DNA of 64,000 bases from Siphonodentalium dalli (lineage: Eukaryota > Mollusca > Scaphopoda > Gadilida > Siphonodentaliidae). The notes beneath the pieces were generated by a model. It worked only from the letters and a program-made list of their open reading frames with translations, was not told where the DNA came from and did not search any database. Position 1 is the stretch's first letter, and each line of letters begins with the position of its first letter. Of the stretch, positions 1 through 12,300 are shown one piece after another. The translations under genes were made by a program, and so were the position numbers. The stretch covers positions 188,390,716-188,454,715 of the forward strand of contig CP136066.1 of the NCBI GenBank assembly GCA_032622095.1. The letters are read 5' to 3'.

Positions 1-715
1 CAATGTTCTTTTTGTCTATATACCATTTTGTCGGATTTTGAGGGGTTAATAACACCGGCCGGGGTCGAGCGAGCGAGTAACATTTTCTAGGTTGACCTCA
101 TGGGGTATGTCGCTACGTTATAACGTCGAGATATTGTGTCCACGGGCACGTGGGGCCACCCGGGCGGTCCCGGGTAGTCCTAATTTTCTTTTTGTCTATT
201 TACCATTTTATCGGATTTTGAGGGGTTAATAACGCCGGCCGGGGTCGAGCGAGGGAGTAACATTTTGTATGTTGACCTCGTGGGGTATGTCGCTATGTTA
301 TAACGTCGAGATATAGTGTCCACGGGCCCATGGGGCCGCCCGGGCGGTCCCGGGCGGTTCCAAGGTTCTTTTGTTTGTACACTATTTTACCGGAATTTGA
401 GGGGTTAATAACATCGGCCGTGGACGCTTCAACGAGTCAATACATGGAATTAACACTCAGGTGTATTGCACTTATTGCACTACCGAGAATCACCAAAATA
501 ATCTGTCCGAACACACACGAAGACACCAGTAATCACCCAGGCTATTTTAGCCAATATCGGCATTTGTGGGGTTAATATGACCGGCCGGAGACGAGCGAGC
601 GAGTAAATTTTTCTATGTTGCCCTCAGGTGGCATGTCGCTACGTTATACCGTCGATATATTGTGTCCACGGGCTCGTTGGGCCGCCCGGGCGGTCCCGGG
701 CGGTCCCCGGGCGGT
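1..715. repeat. GC-rich tandem array, about 180 bp unit
   Basis: Units begin near 1, 181, 361 and 541. Units 1 and 2 are nearly identical over their full length. They share a TTTGAGGGGTTAATAAC block, a GAGCGAGCGAGTAAC block, a TATGTCGCTACGTTATA block and a closing CCCGGGCGGTCCCGGG block. Unit 3 keeps only its first 60 or so bases before unrelated sequence (about 430-545). Unit 4 is diverged at its start. The array is far richer in G+C and CpG than the rest of the window. It probably continues to the left of the window. Confidence 0.85.
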
Positions 716-726
716 AATTAGTCACA

Positions 727-852
727 CCGGGTTCCAATGATATCCATATTTGTATGGTTCTATTGAGACAGACCGAAGATATGTTAGACTGTTGAAGCTT
801 TATTTGGCCGGTTTTGGCCGGTTTTGGCCGGTTTTGTTGGGTAAAGGGTTAA
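727..852 (+). mobile_element. Right-end fragment of TTAA MITE, family P
   Basis: This stretch matches the last 120 bp or so of the complete family P elements at 18.2, 49.4 and 60.8 kb. It carries the GGTTCCAATGATATCC block, a GGCCGGTTTTGGCCGGTTTT run and the terminal TTGTTGGGTAAAGGG followed by TTAA. The left half with the hairpins is missing. The 180 bp tandem array stands in its place. The array may be an internal expansion of a longer relative, or the left half may simply be lost. Confidence 0.75.
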
Positions 853-1953
853 TTCAAGAAAACCGCGTATTCGTTTAGACCATCCAGAAATTAGCGAAAG
901 CCGATTTCCAGAATTCACAGCTTCGGGTATTCTGCTGAAGTACAGGTGTCCGTGACAATTTATAACATATGTTTAATTTGAAAAAAGGACCCGAACCATT
1001 GTACATTCGGGAATTGGCTGCAAGATGCTGTGATTGTAGAACTCTGGCAAAAATTGTATTCAAGACTGAACATTAATTTTGAATTAGAAGTCACATTAAA
1101 AGCGACTTAATCTTCAAACTTCAAAATTGAACCAAGTATAGTTTGCTGGCTATTGCCGGTTATCGGCGATCAAAAATATGTCGTGAAATATTTATAATTT
1201 ATTAGTCAGTATATACAGTGGTTGCGGAAGTATCGAAGCCTTCAAAAGAAAATAGGGTGGTTCTAACATAAAATACGTCCATTTGTGCATACGTCCGGCA
1301 AGTGCGAGAACTTCTGCATGGTCCATATATACCTCGCCCTTCCCATCGCCCATGTTATCAGTATTAAATACAGCATGTATATATATGTACCAAACTCGAC
1401 TATAGGCGATATTTTGGTGACGTCACAAGTCACGTGTCAAAACATCAATAAACCAGCTGGGTAGGCAGAAAGATGGAATCGCAGTGCATTCTCATAGAAG
1501 ATATGATCGCGTGTTTGATAATCTATGAATAAAAACCAAAGTAAAACGGTAAAAACTAATTCAGGAAATAGTTGTTGTGTTATTGGATGTTCCTAATAGA
1601 CTCGAACATGTTCAGAATAAGATAGGATTGGATAGCATATATATGATACGCTGAAATATTGTGAGCGACGGATATATGAAATTATAACCAAAGAATAAAA
1701 GATCGACCTTTGTTTTGAAAGTTTAAATTTTATCGCAATATGGTGTGATAATTATAAACTTTTCCGACTTCGTTTGCATACCTAGCAATTATTGAAACTT
1801 CCATCATTTCCACTGTACATGTAACACCGCTGTAAATTCTTATATATATATATTCTAGACGAAACTTGATGATGCTTGGTTCGTATATATAAGTTGGATT
1901 ATCCGAGCGAAACCAGAAAACATGGACACAGCTTAACAGTGAATCTAGTGTTT
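853..1953. other. No gene recognised
   Basis: AT-rich DNA with short open frames only (62 and 91 aa on the minus strand), which resemble nothing I know. No repeat shared with the rest of the window was noticed. Confidence 0.5.
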
Positions 1954-2162
1954 TTAACCTTCCATAACTGGAGCTTCCTGAATTTTTGTGAAAACCCTGT
2001 GCCAATGCATTCTGTTATATATTAACAATATTAAATTGCCCCTGTAAGCCAACTGGTGCATTCTCTTATATATTATTTTGGGAGACTCGCATATATAAGA
2101 GAATTTACTGGCACAGGATCTTTAATGCTGCAGAAGTGCAGCTCCCATCATGAAAGGCTTAA
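1954..2162 (+). mobile_element. Hairpin MITE, family H, degenerate
   Basis: Flanked by TTAA at 1954-1957 and 2159-2162. The left end reads CCTTCCATAACTGGAGCT and the right end CAGCTCCCATCATGAAAGG, an imperfect inverted repeat. Inside lie one damaged hairpin arm (about 2004-2025) and one recognisable hairpin (about 2058-2106), both built from the CATTCTCTTATATAT stem found throughout the window. The ends are a diverged version of the TTAA-CCCTTT ends of other copies. Confidence 0.75.
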
Positions 2163-2529
2163 AATAACACTTGCTGTCCCAGTTCATGATAAAGGTTATT
2201 TCCTAGTGACAGTAGCTGTAATTGTTGAATGGTCCCTCTGACTCAAACTGACTTCATACCACTAAATTAATTATTTACATAAACAGTTCAGGGAAAATAT
2301 AGGAAAGAAGAACAAAACAATAACAACCGCAGTAATATTATGACCACGTCTCAGACAATCCTCCAGAAGGCATTGTGTGTTCATGTGCTAATCTACACAC
2401 AGCTGGTCGTTGTTTATATCGTTTGTGCCTACCAGCAATAATAGCACGTGTTCGCGTGACGTCATTGTTTGTATACAAATATATCACCTATATAGACCCG
2501 GGCCAGCTATGACCTCAAATAAGTCGAAG

Positions 2530-2745
2530 GAAAAAGACAATATAAGTTGACCTTTCTCATCGTGGACGATGAAGAAAAGAGAATTTGAAGGACTGGAACA
2601 GAAGACATACGATACCATGGATAAGAAAAACACAGCCATGGTGGGAGGTGAGGTTGATGGGAAACATTAATAATAAGATTCTTTATTGGTATACTAAACA
2701 ATTGAGGAACAGACAAACCACAGAAAATCTAAGTGTAAACTTATT
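2530..2745 (+). repeat. Dispersed repeat R0, uninterrupted copy
   Basis: The segment from GTTGACCTTTCTCATCGT to the TAAGTGTAAACTT block near 2742 is found again, diverged, at 6047-6191 plus 6739-6822. There it is split by a MITE. This copy therefore shows the unoccupied state of that insertion site, around GAGGTTGATGGGAAACA at 2651-2667. Confidence 0.7.
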
Positions 2746-2888
2746 TGTTGTGTAGAGAGCAATATATCCCGAAAGCCTACTCTAAGTTTCCAAATATTGC
2801 CACTAATTTCGTATTCTAATGAACTCACATGCAGAACACATCTATCTTGGAAAAAAAAACTATATAAAATGCATCAATATAAAGACCA

Positions 2889-5309
2889 GGGTCCGAATCG
2901 GCATCTCTGGTTTAGACTAGGTTTTATTCTAGACCAGGTTTAACTCCAGTTTAAACTAGGTTTAAGTAGGGTTTAAACTTGGTTTTACAGTAGTTAAACC
3001 AGGTTTATGGGAGTAAAACTGGGTTTCAGCGTACTTAAACAAAGTTTTGTGATAAACTCAGTTTAAGTTGAAACTAGGTTTTATTAACGTGATAAAGTTA
3101 TGGTAATATTACTGATTGTTTGTGGTGAATTGGCTATATAATCATCAGTATAAGCTTAGGTATATATGATTTATACGTACCATACGTCTCGCCTCGAACA
3201 TACACCTTTAAATATACTTTGAAAAAAATTCAAAGTTAAACCACCCTACCCCAGGTTTGACTAAAACCTAGTTTTTTGGGTTTAATTATTCGGCCGATAT
3301 TTTTCGCCCAATATTGATGTTGTTTCTTCGTGAATATGGGAGTGTTTATTTTTAATTGGGGGAGGCGTTTATGCGCGGTCGTTTGTCACTCAATGTATAT
3401 GCAGGAGAGTCTTAGTGGAATTCGGGGAGGCGATGTCGGTACTTATGAGATAAATTCTAACAAAATATGTGCCAGTGTGATGGATGATTTCTTGCTATAT
3501 ATGTCTGTTTGCAATTCGCTCGTTCGGATGTCGATTTGGCGGCTGAGAGCATGGCGGGATCGGACTGATCAGATTGACACGTTAGACACGAACATGACTT
3601 TTGAAACTGATTCCTTATTCATAAAAGGTCTCTTTCGGTCAATTTGGCGCATGGGTTGGTGGCCCGCCCAAATACCTATCAGAGACACCCCAGCCTTCAG
3701 CCGGGGGAGGTTAACGGCCACCCTGAGGGGGTGGAGTATGGACTATTTTGGAGAACTGTAAGGATTTCGACCAATTTGATAGTATGGGTGGGTGGCTCGC
3801 CCCAAATAACCCATAGAAACACCCCACCCCTCACATCCGGGGGGGGGGGGTACCACCGATGGGGTGAACGTGGGATATGGACCATTTTCGAGACTGGTAA
3901 GGATTTCGGCATGGATGGATGGCCCGCTCAAATGTCCCATAGAAACAGCCCACCCCTGAACGCTGGGGGACCACCCCAGGAGGTGAAAATGGGGTATGGA
4001 TCCATTTTCGAGAACGGTAAGGATTTCGGTCAATTTGACGTCAGCAGTGTGGGTAGCCCGCTTCAACTACCCCCTATAAAAACCTCACCGGAGGTACCAC
4101 CCCGAGGGGGTGAAATGGAGTATGGACCATTTTCGAGAACGGTGGGTGGCACATCCCAAATGCCCCCCATAGAAACACCCCACCCCCACTCGGACCCCAT
4201 TTTCACCCGCGGTAAGGGTGTGGGTGTTTCTATGACTATATTTGAGGGCGGGCCGCCCACCAATGACGTCATATTGGCCGAAATCCTTACCGATCTCGAT
4301 AACGGTCCATACCCCATTCTATGCGATATTTGGGGCGGGCCACCTACACAATCGTAATATTGACCAACAGAGGCATGTTTTTGCGAATAATGAATAAAAT
4401 GCTCCATACCCCATTTTCACCCCAGCAGGGTGGTACCCTCCAGGGATGAGGGTAGGGTGTCTATATGGGATATTTGGAGCAGGCCACATACCATCTTCAA
4501 CCCTCGGGTAGTAACCCACCCCACCCCGCCCGGATGTGAGGGGTGGGGTGTTTATATGTGTTATTTGAGGTACCCTTCCCCGGGGGTGAGGGTTGGGGTG
4601 TTTCTATTCGGTATTTGGGCGTACCCAATTTCCACCTCCTCTGGTAGGACCCCTCCCACCGGTGAGGGGTGTGTAGGGGTGGTTCTATGGTGTATTTTGA
4701 TCGTGCCACCCACTCCTGCTGCCAAATTAATTAGCCTAAATCCTTACCGTCCATACCCCTGTTATCCCGGGGTGAGGGGTGATGTTTCTATCGGGTATTA
4801 TGGGCGAGCCACCCATTCATGCCGTCAAATTCGCCGAAATCCTTCCCATCTCAAAAATGGTCCATACCCCATTTTCACCCGTCCGGATGGTACCCCCGGG
4901 GTGGTGGTGTTTCTATGGGGTATTTGTGGCGGGCCCCCACCCATGCCCTCAAGAGATATTTTTGAGTTCCAAAAGTCACGTTCGTCCATGATATTAGATA
5001 ATATCTAACCGTTATACAACAGACCGTGCATTCGTCGTGATTTCTCAAAGCGCACGGGTTATTCCCCTGATTAGGAGATTATATAGCGACAACAGGTCGC
5101 GTGACCGGACAATGAATTGACAAGTAGCGATAATAAACAGACAGACCACGCCTCCTATTCTTGCAATTGGACAAGTGAGGCCCACAGGTAACGCAATCGA
5201 CCAAATCTATGTCGTCCCAGCGGTGGAGAAAAACTTGGTTTTACTACTAAAACCCAGTTTAAACTGGTAGTTTAAACTAGGTCTAAACTGGAGATGCCGA
5301 TTCGGACCC
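2889..5309. mobile_element. Foldback-like element with inverted minisatellite
   Basis: The ends form an inverted repeat: GGGTCCGAATCGGCATCTC at 2889-2907 and its exact reverse complement at 5291-5309. Similarity continues inward through GTTTAGAC/TAGGTTT motifs (2908-3090 and 3240-3290 on the left, 5230-5290 on the right). The core, about 3640-4970, is a tandem repeat whose units run one way up to about 4190 and the other way after it. The whole 2.4 kb could therefore fold on itself. No transposase frame is present and no clear target-site duplication was found. It resembles foldback elements in architecture. Its superfamily is unknown. Confidence 0.65.
3640..4970. repeat. Minisatellite in two opposed blocks, 95-135 bp units
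   Basis: Each unit holds a CATAGAAACACCCCACCCC block, a C/G-rich run, a GGGGTATGGACCATTTTCGA block and a GGTAAGGATTTCGG block. Units begin with the CATAGAAACACC block near 3675, 3807, 3935, 4070 and 4165 on the plus strand. The complementary GGGTGTTTCTATGGG block recurs near 4226, 4452, 4548, 4586, 4675, 4783 and 4908. The orientation switches between about 4185 and 4215. Long open frames here (up to 237 aa, both strands) are read-through of the repeat, not genes. Confidence 0.85.
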
Positions 5310-6046
5310 AGCAGTTCCCCAGCGTAACAAGGAAGTCGATGTAACGTATACGTTTGGTATATAGTCCAGCATCTGAATGTAGGAAGATGAATATAATTAA
5401 CCCCATGGACTGTTACGGCCCGTACTATAGCTCGTTGATTTTGAACTGTTCCATGCAGTTCATCCGAGTGGGTGTAGACTGCGCCTATATTTTGTGGAAT
5501 CTCCATTATAAACCGATCTGGTTGATCTCTATTTATGTACACTGTTGTTTATTTCTATGTGATTTGATATCATGCGACTTTCATTCTTTCTTCGCACAAT
5601 TATCAACCGGTGTAATAATAAACTATACTATAATGAACTAAACGGTGAGATAATAAAATGTGCCAAATATTGAGACAATATAAGGTGTTAATTGAATCGT
5701 TTATTATATACTATTTATGATATTTCGCTCACACTCGATCGAATCAAATATGTAATGCACTATTTTGTTGTTCCAATCTAATAGTTCAGTTTAATCGATC
5801 CGTGTTTACAGGAGCATGGATTAATGATAATATTAGATGAAATATATTTCTTTAATTTCATGAAATTACCACGTTAATTAAACATTTTCAGAACTAATTA
5901 ATAATAAACTCAATAAAAGAAGTTTCGATTCAAACAGTATACATGTTATGTTCAGTTGTAATGGTATACCGTCTGTCAAATGATCGACGCTGATGTCTGA
6001 GTTGTGATGTCAATGATTGATTGCCATTGCAAACGATTTATCTGTT
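5310..6046. other. No gene recognised; one 70 bp repeat
   Basis: AT-rich sequence. 5645-5716, containing GTGCCAAATATTGAGACAAT, recurs at 6844-6917, so a piece of repeat R0 also lies here. Nothing else was recognised. Confidence 0.5.
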
Positions 6047-6917
6047 GACCTTTTCCACAGAAGAAGTAGGAATTAAAAAGAACTTGTCCTTTCCTGTCGT
6101 GGACGAAGAGGAAACAAGAAATTGACAGACGAAAAAAGGGGTATGCGAAGCAGACATGGGTTGGAAGACTGGGGTAAAGAGGAGGTTGGCCATGCAGGGT
6201 GGAGATTTTTTTCCGGGCACGTATGCAGGGGTGGGTGGGTGGTCGATGGGACCAACAAACAATTTCTTCCGCAACTAAAATTTTATTTTCCTGCAAGTCT
6301 TTTTGACTGTTTTTGCAATGAGTTTCGCTTAAAACACCTTAGAATGTCAATATTAACATAAATGAACAATGTCACGATGATCAGACAAACAGTATAGCCT
6401 GTATCCCATGCTAATGGATTGAATTTTGAGATCCAAGATGGCCACTGGCAGCCATGTTTTTTTGGCCGAATGACCCCAAAATGACTCGTTCCGATATACA
6501 TGTAATATCCATGACAAATAGTATGCACATAAATTCACATACAGCTGTTTACAGTGACATTTTCCCCCGCAAATCTCTGTTTTAGTGTTAAAAGGGGGTG
6601 GGTGTCCAAAAATGGTCAGGAAAAAACTGCTGAAAACGGAAGAAAAAAATTGGACGCGGGGGTGGATGGGTCCCAACAAGGGTCGAAAGGAAAAATCAGC
6701 ATACGTGCCTGAAATATTTTTCAGACCCCCACCCCCTAGGTTGGCAGGAAACATTAATAATATGATTCTGTATTGGTATACTCAAAGAAAAGACGAACCA
6801 CAGAAAAGCTAAGTGTAAACTGTAGTAGTGTTCAGAACTCCACAGGGAGATAATTACAATGTGCCAAATATTGAGATAATATAAGGTGTTGGTCGAATCG
6901 TTTGTTATCTGCTATTT
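6047..6917 (+). repeat. Dispersed repeat R0, copy split by a MITE
   Basis: 6047-6191 and 6739-6822 together match 2530-2745. The intervening 6192-6738 is an inserted MITE. The continuation to 6917 matches 5645-5716. Confidence 0.65.
6192..6738 (-). mobile_element. hAT-like MITE, family A, copy 1
   Basis: This is an inverted copy of the element at 39248-39800. Ends read CAGGGTGGAGATTTTTTTCC (6195) and CAGACCCCCACCCCCTA (6738). Shared internal blocks include GGCACGTATG near both ends and GCAAATCTCTGTTTTAGTG. The flanks are GGTTGGCC (6184-6191) and GGTTGGCA (6739-6746), an 8 bp duplication with one mismatch. The related unoccupied site lies at about 2651-2667. An 8 bp duplication with CAGGG-type ends is characteristic of hAT transposons. 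No transposase is encoded. Confidence 0.8.
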
Positions 6918-8190
6918 ATTAAGATCAGGCAGAATCTGACAATAGAATGAAATATGAGACAAGATAATGATAGTGATGATTCGAAAAAGCCGCCGATAAA
7001 ACGCGCAACACGACTATGGTTATGATGCTATTCCTCTGAGGTATATACAAACATTGATTGAGTGAGAAAGATAATAGACTTAATTCATTAAAGAATCTTG
7101 AGCTATTATCCCCCGTGTAAAAGAAACATCCTAAAGTGCTGACACATCTTTATATTTTGATTGTAATTAATTAAATCCGGGGGTAGGGATGGGAGAACGA
7201 AGCCCCGATGCGGCCGGTACATAAGAATTGCTAGAAACGTGACGTGTCCATTTGTCAAGATACGTCTCACTGACGCCGAATGTAATAAAACGCGAAGGAT
7301 TAGACGTGATGAGAAGTAAGGAATTTCTCACATCAGTTAACTTCCACGTCGTCCTTTCGCTTATATGATCGAGTTCATACATACATGTACCGCTTTCGAG
7401 TTGAAACATAATCATTCAATCCTCACATGAAGCCTACAGTGGGTGTTATATAGATTTTTTTACGTCGTCCCGGGGATAAAACAAATTAGGTCAATAGATT
7501 CATAAAATATTTATATATGGACTAAATGTGTCAGCCACGGAAAGGCTTAAAAACCCGAAATGTTCCCTTTTCTCATGACATGTTAAATAAAGAGCATTCA
7601 TTAGTTTTCCATAATATGGTAAAAATTAACGAGCATTTATATGGACAGTATATAACCCAGCTTGATAAATGTCCGTCACTTCGGGAAGTAGGTTTCCGGA
7701 GTATATATAGAGTCCAGATTAAAGTATTTCTTGTTATTTTGATTCCAGCAGCATCTGTCAGTAATTTCGACCGATATGTTTTAGCTGAGGCTTGAATATT
7801 ATGTGTTCGTTCAATCTATAGAGTGGTGGACGAACCCTCCTTCGTTTTAAATGATTCGTTTCTATGTTTTTGGTTCAAAACATGGAATCGGACAACAAAC
7901 AACCATTACTATACTGAATACTGAGGAATAATTTCTTCGTGGGCTCTACCCTTGTTGCGTTACCTTCAAATGTGTGCAGATTGTCGATTGAGAAAGAAGA
8001 CGGGTGGGCATAGACATATATGATGGATATGCTATAGTATTGACTAAAGACTTCCCAGATGTTGGATGTTTAGTATAGCATGAGGTTTTAGGTATCTTTC
8101 AGATGCTGAAACCAAATAATGATGTCAGGTTTATTGATGACGAAAAGCTTGCGTGTAGATGTTTAACTCTTCCGATATTAAATGGATTAT
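6918..8190. other. No gene recognised
   Basis: AT-rich sequence with open frames of 82 and 89 aa at most, none of which resembles a known protein. No structured repeat was noticed. Confidence 0.5.
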
Positions 8191-8191
8191 T

Positions 8192-8390
8192 CCACCCAGT
8201 TATAATAGTATATATTGGAATGGTTTATTATTCATTTGGAGGTATATTCATGTAGTAAACGCAGACGACATGCAGAAGAAAATCTAATAGAAGTGCAGAA
8301 TAATTCATATTATTTGGGGGGAAATGTTCAGATAATTGTTGAACTTATTATCTGAACATTTCCGGAGGGAACTACCCGTCAATGTGTATT
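8192..8390 (+). mobile_element. Hairpin MITE, family K, copy 1
   Basis: A hairpin with stem GAAATGTTCAGATAAT at 8320-8335 pairs with ATTATCTGAACATTTCC at 8347-8363. The upstream 130 bp (GTTATAATAGTATATATTGG, TTCATTTGGAGG) matches the reverse complement of the copies at 25.1-25.5 kb and the copy at 37.36 kb. Confidence 0.65.
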
Positions 8391-8861
8391 TAGCACATAG
8401 AGGGTTTATTTATTGGATAAGGCATGTACACGTACATCTAGCATTTATAAAATACAAAGTGAACAATACAAATACAAATACAGTGCACACACAGAATCCT
8501 GGCGGTGATGTGACATAATGGCCGTCTTCCCATCATCGCCCAGGCAAAAATTAAAGGCATCAGTTTGTTTCTGTTCAGCAGCTCTCGTCAATATACTTGT
8601 GGTGTGTTCAAATGAAGTAAGATTTAGAAAGGCTAATTTATAAGGTATACCATCTCAATCGCGAGTCATGTCTGTATCTTTACAAGTTAAACTAAATATT
8701 GAGACAGTGTGATGTACAATTCATATCAGTCCAGGGGAGAGTCATGCGTTGTTGTACCTTCTCAGCAAGTTACATTTCTAAATGTTTGAATAAATACATA
8801 ATGTGTGCTATACGTACAATATATAGTAAGTTACAGATCGATACAGTATTTGCAAAGATAA

Positions 8862-8964
8862 ACTATGGTTCAAATTCATTCATTTGTTGCATATTTTCTG
8901 TTGAGTATAAAAATAGATGGTCCCATAAATGACCGGATTTAGTGTACAGTACGTACTCCTTTAA
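8862..8964 (+). mobile_element. Right-end fragment of TTAA MITE, family T
   Basis: The sequence TTCATTCATTTGTTGCATAT through CCGGATTTAGTGTACAGTAC matches the right half of the complete family T copy at 41450-41735. It ends in TTAA at 8961-8964. The left half is absent. Confidence 0.75.
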
Positions 8965-9014
8965 CCTGTTTATCACGGGAGCTTCCTGATTTTTTTGAAA
9001 AACCCTGTGTGAAC
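8961..9014 (+). mobile_element. Left-end fragment of hairpin MITE, family H
   Basis: Directly after the TTAA of the family T fragment comes CACGGGAGCTTCCTGATTTT and then AAAACCCTGTG. This is the left end of the hairpin MITEs seen at 41.8 kb and, in inverse, at 54.8 kb. The hairpin itself is missing. The same TTAA therefore serves as the border of two elements. Confidence 0.6.
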
Positions 9015-9379
9015 TTTTTGAGAAAAATTTTTTGGTTGAGTTTGAAAAAGTGGGCCAAATAGACATTCCCGCTCTGCTCGGTCAGGAAAATGTGGCAATT
9101 GACCATGGAAACGTTTTTAGTAAGGTGAGACGAAATTTTCTGTGAAAAAAACAATCTGGGTCAAAAGTTCAAAAATGTCTTGGAAAATAGGCAAAGTCCG
9201 AAAATAAACGGAAATAAACTAAAATATGTACGTATATACACAATTATGAATAGAAACCAACCACGCTCGTAAGGATTAGAACCAATTTCGCTAGTACTGC
9301 CGTACTTGGGTTACTTGGTGTACGACGTGCTTATAATATGCTGCCTTATATAGCTGAGTGAGCCACCGAGAAACCAGGG

Positions 9380-12300
9380 TATGAATATATGGATAACCTT
9401 TTACCTTACAACTATTGGCCAGATGCTATGCAACTTTTTCGAAATACACAAATTCCTCAGAAAACTAATGCTTATGGAAAGAATATATTAGACATGTGTA
9501 TTGGGGCTCAGGTCAGAATACTAAATGGTAGAACTCTTGGAGACTCTTCTGGTAAAGTGACATTCCATGGTTATAACGGGGCCGCCATTGATGACTATTG
9601 TATATGTAGTACCAAAATGTTAAACGATATAGTACAATTCCAAGTAGGGGACTACAATCAACAATTGTCTGATCATTGCAAAATATCGACTCATATCATA
9701 ATGAGAGAAAACTTCAGATCCCAAAAGAAAAACGTTAAATTAACTCAGATTCCACAACAGAAAAAATGGTCAATGATAGAATTTATAAAATTTCAGAAAG
9801 AGTTAAGCCATGTTGATTTCAATAGCATGTGTGATCTAATTGATAATACTGATCTGACCAATAAATGCAACAATGAGGATACAGTAAACACTATAACAAA
9901 TCATTTTACATCTCAATTGATCAAAACAGCAAATGTTATTAAAAATAAACAGAAAATTAATTAAAATCAAAAGAGAAAGATTAAGAAGAAGTGGTATGAT
10001 AAGGATTGTAGTGGCCAATATAGACATATAAAGCACCTTAGTTGAAAGTTGACTAAAGATCCTCTAAATAAAACTCTAAGAATGTCAGTTATGGTGGAAG
10101 GTAAAAAATACAAAAAAATGATTCGACAGAAACAAAGGGCATATCGGAATGATATTCTGAACGACATTTTAGATTGCAAAGATAATCAACCGAATGAATT
10201 TTGGAACAAGGTAGATAAACTCAAAGATAAGTCCAACAATGACCCATGTTCAAATATTTCACCCGACAGCTGGGTGACTTATTTTAACTCCCTTCTCAAT
10301 GAAAATAGTGATACCAAGATTCCTAAGGGATATTTCCCAGGCCAAAAAGTTAAGGATCTATATATATTAAATCAAGATATAACAGAAGCAGAGGTCAGGA
10401 AGGCCATATCCACTCTTAAATCTAAGACTTCCTGCGGTATCGACGGTATTACTAATGACATGATTAAAGCATCATTTTCTACTATTTCTATTGTGTATGC
10501 GAAATATTTCAATCTGTTATTAAAATCAGGAATTTATCCACACATATGGCGCCAGAATCTGATAAAACCACTACATAAAGGGGGGACGGCTGAAGACCCT
10601 GGCAACTACAGAGGTATTGCCTTATCTAGTTGCATGTCAACACTTTATGCAAAAATTCTCAATGGAAGACTGGAACAATTTCTATCAAAGAACAATATAA
10701 TATGTAATGAACAAATCGGCTTCAAAAAAGGGTGTCGTACTACAGACCATATTATGACACTTAAAACTTTAATTGACAAAGCCTTATGTAAATCTAAATA
10801 TCTATACAAATGCTTTGTAGACCTAAGGCAAGCTTTTGATACAGTAAATAGGAATGCGCTTATGGTGAAACTTCAGAAGTATGGTGTCGTAGGACCGGTA
10901 TACAAAGCGATCAAGAGTATACATGAAGAAGTAGATTATTCCATTAAGCTGCCAGATGGAGCAACACCTAATATCACATCATCAGTTGGTGTTAAACAAA
11001 GATCGGTGCTAAGCCCTGCACTATTCTCCATATACATGAATGATTTTGTTGATCTTCTGGATACTTCATGTGATCCAGTAACCTTGAATAAATCCGAGTT
11101 GTCTTGTCTATTATATGCAGACGATATAGTTCTCATATCGGAATCAAAGGAGGGGCTTCAGAAAACTTTGCATAAATTAGAAGAATTTTTTTCAATATGG
11201 GGATTATCGGTTAATTTGAAAAACTATAATATTATGGTTTTCAACCAGAGTGGTAGGATATTAAAAAATATGGATTTTACTTATAAGGGTGTTAAAGTGG
11301 ATCAAATCAAGGAATACAAATACCTTGGATTTATAATGAAACCTTCTGGTATCTTTGCCCCCGCATTGGATTTTTTATGCAAGAAAGCAATTAAAGCTAC
11401 ATTTTGTATAAGAAGACAGCTTTTGGGTGAGAAGAATAACATTATGCCTATGCTGAAATTATTTAACTCATGTGTTAAACCTATATTGTTATATGGGAGT
11501 GAACTTACCACTTTAGATTATATGATTCGAAAAGGGAAAAATATCGAAACCCGAATGGAGAGTTTCCAACCGGAAAGCATCCAAATTAAATTTATTAAGA
11601 TGTTGTTAGGCGTGAATAGGACAGCGGTTAATTTGGCATGCTTAGCTGAGACAGGAACATTTCCTATTTACATTACGGGGCTGAAAAATACTGTAGGATT
11701 CTGGCACCATATTATCAACCTATCTGATGAAGCACTTGTAAAAAATGCACACATTGAAGGCCTCTCAATAGATAGAGGATTTGCATATAATATGGAGTTA
11801 TTTCTTGAGAAAATTGGGTTTCAGCATGCTTGGGTACAACAGTCAACGTTCAGCAGTAAAAAATTAAGTCATGCGCTCTCCAAAAAACTAGAAAGAGATT
11901 TTACAGATTATTGGAGGAAAGAATTACCTAATGATACTAATAAACCCAATGGGAATAAATTGAGATTTTATAGAACATTCAAGACATCATTCGAGATGGA
12001 AAAATATCTCCTAACAGACATGCCTAAAGATGCTATAAATTCCTTTACTAAATTACGAATTAGCGATAGTAAATTATTAGTAGAAAAAGGTAGACATAAG
12101 GGTACTGACCTTCAAAAAAGACTATGTCCACTATGTGAAATAGAAGTAGAAGATGAGAAACATTTTATGCTAAATTGTAGTTGCCTTGCTGCTGAAAGGA
12201 CATGCTTAATTGATTCATTGAATGTAACTGTTCCTAACTTTGAAAAACTCAATAATGAAGATAAATTATCCTTTTTGTTCAGTTCGCATGATATGGATAT

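Noticed and set aside
3644-4357. 237 aa plus-strand open frame and overlapping 71-192 aa frames
   Set aside because: All are read-through of the minisatellite; frames are open on both strands, follow the repeat period and resemble no protein.
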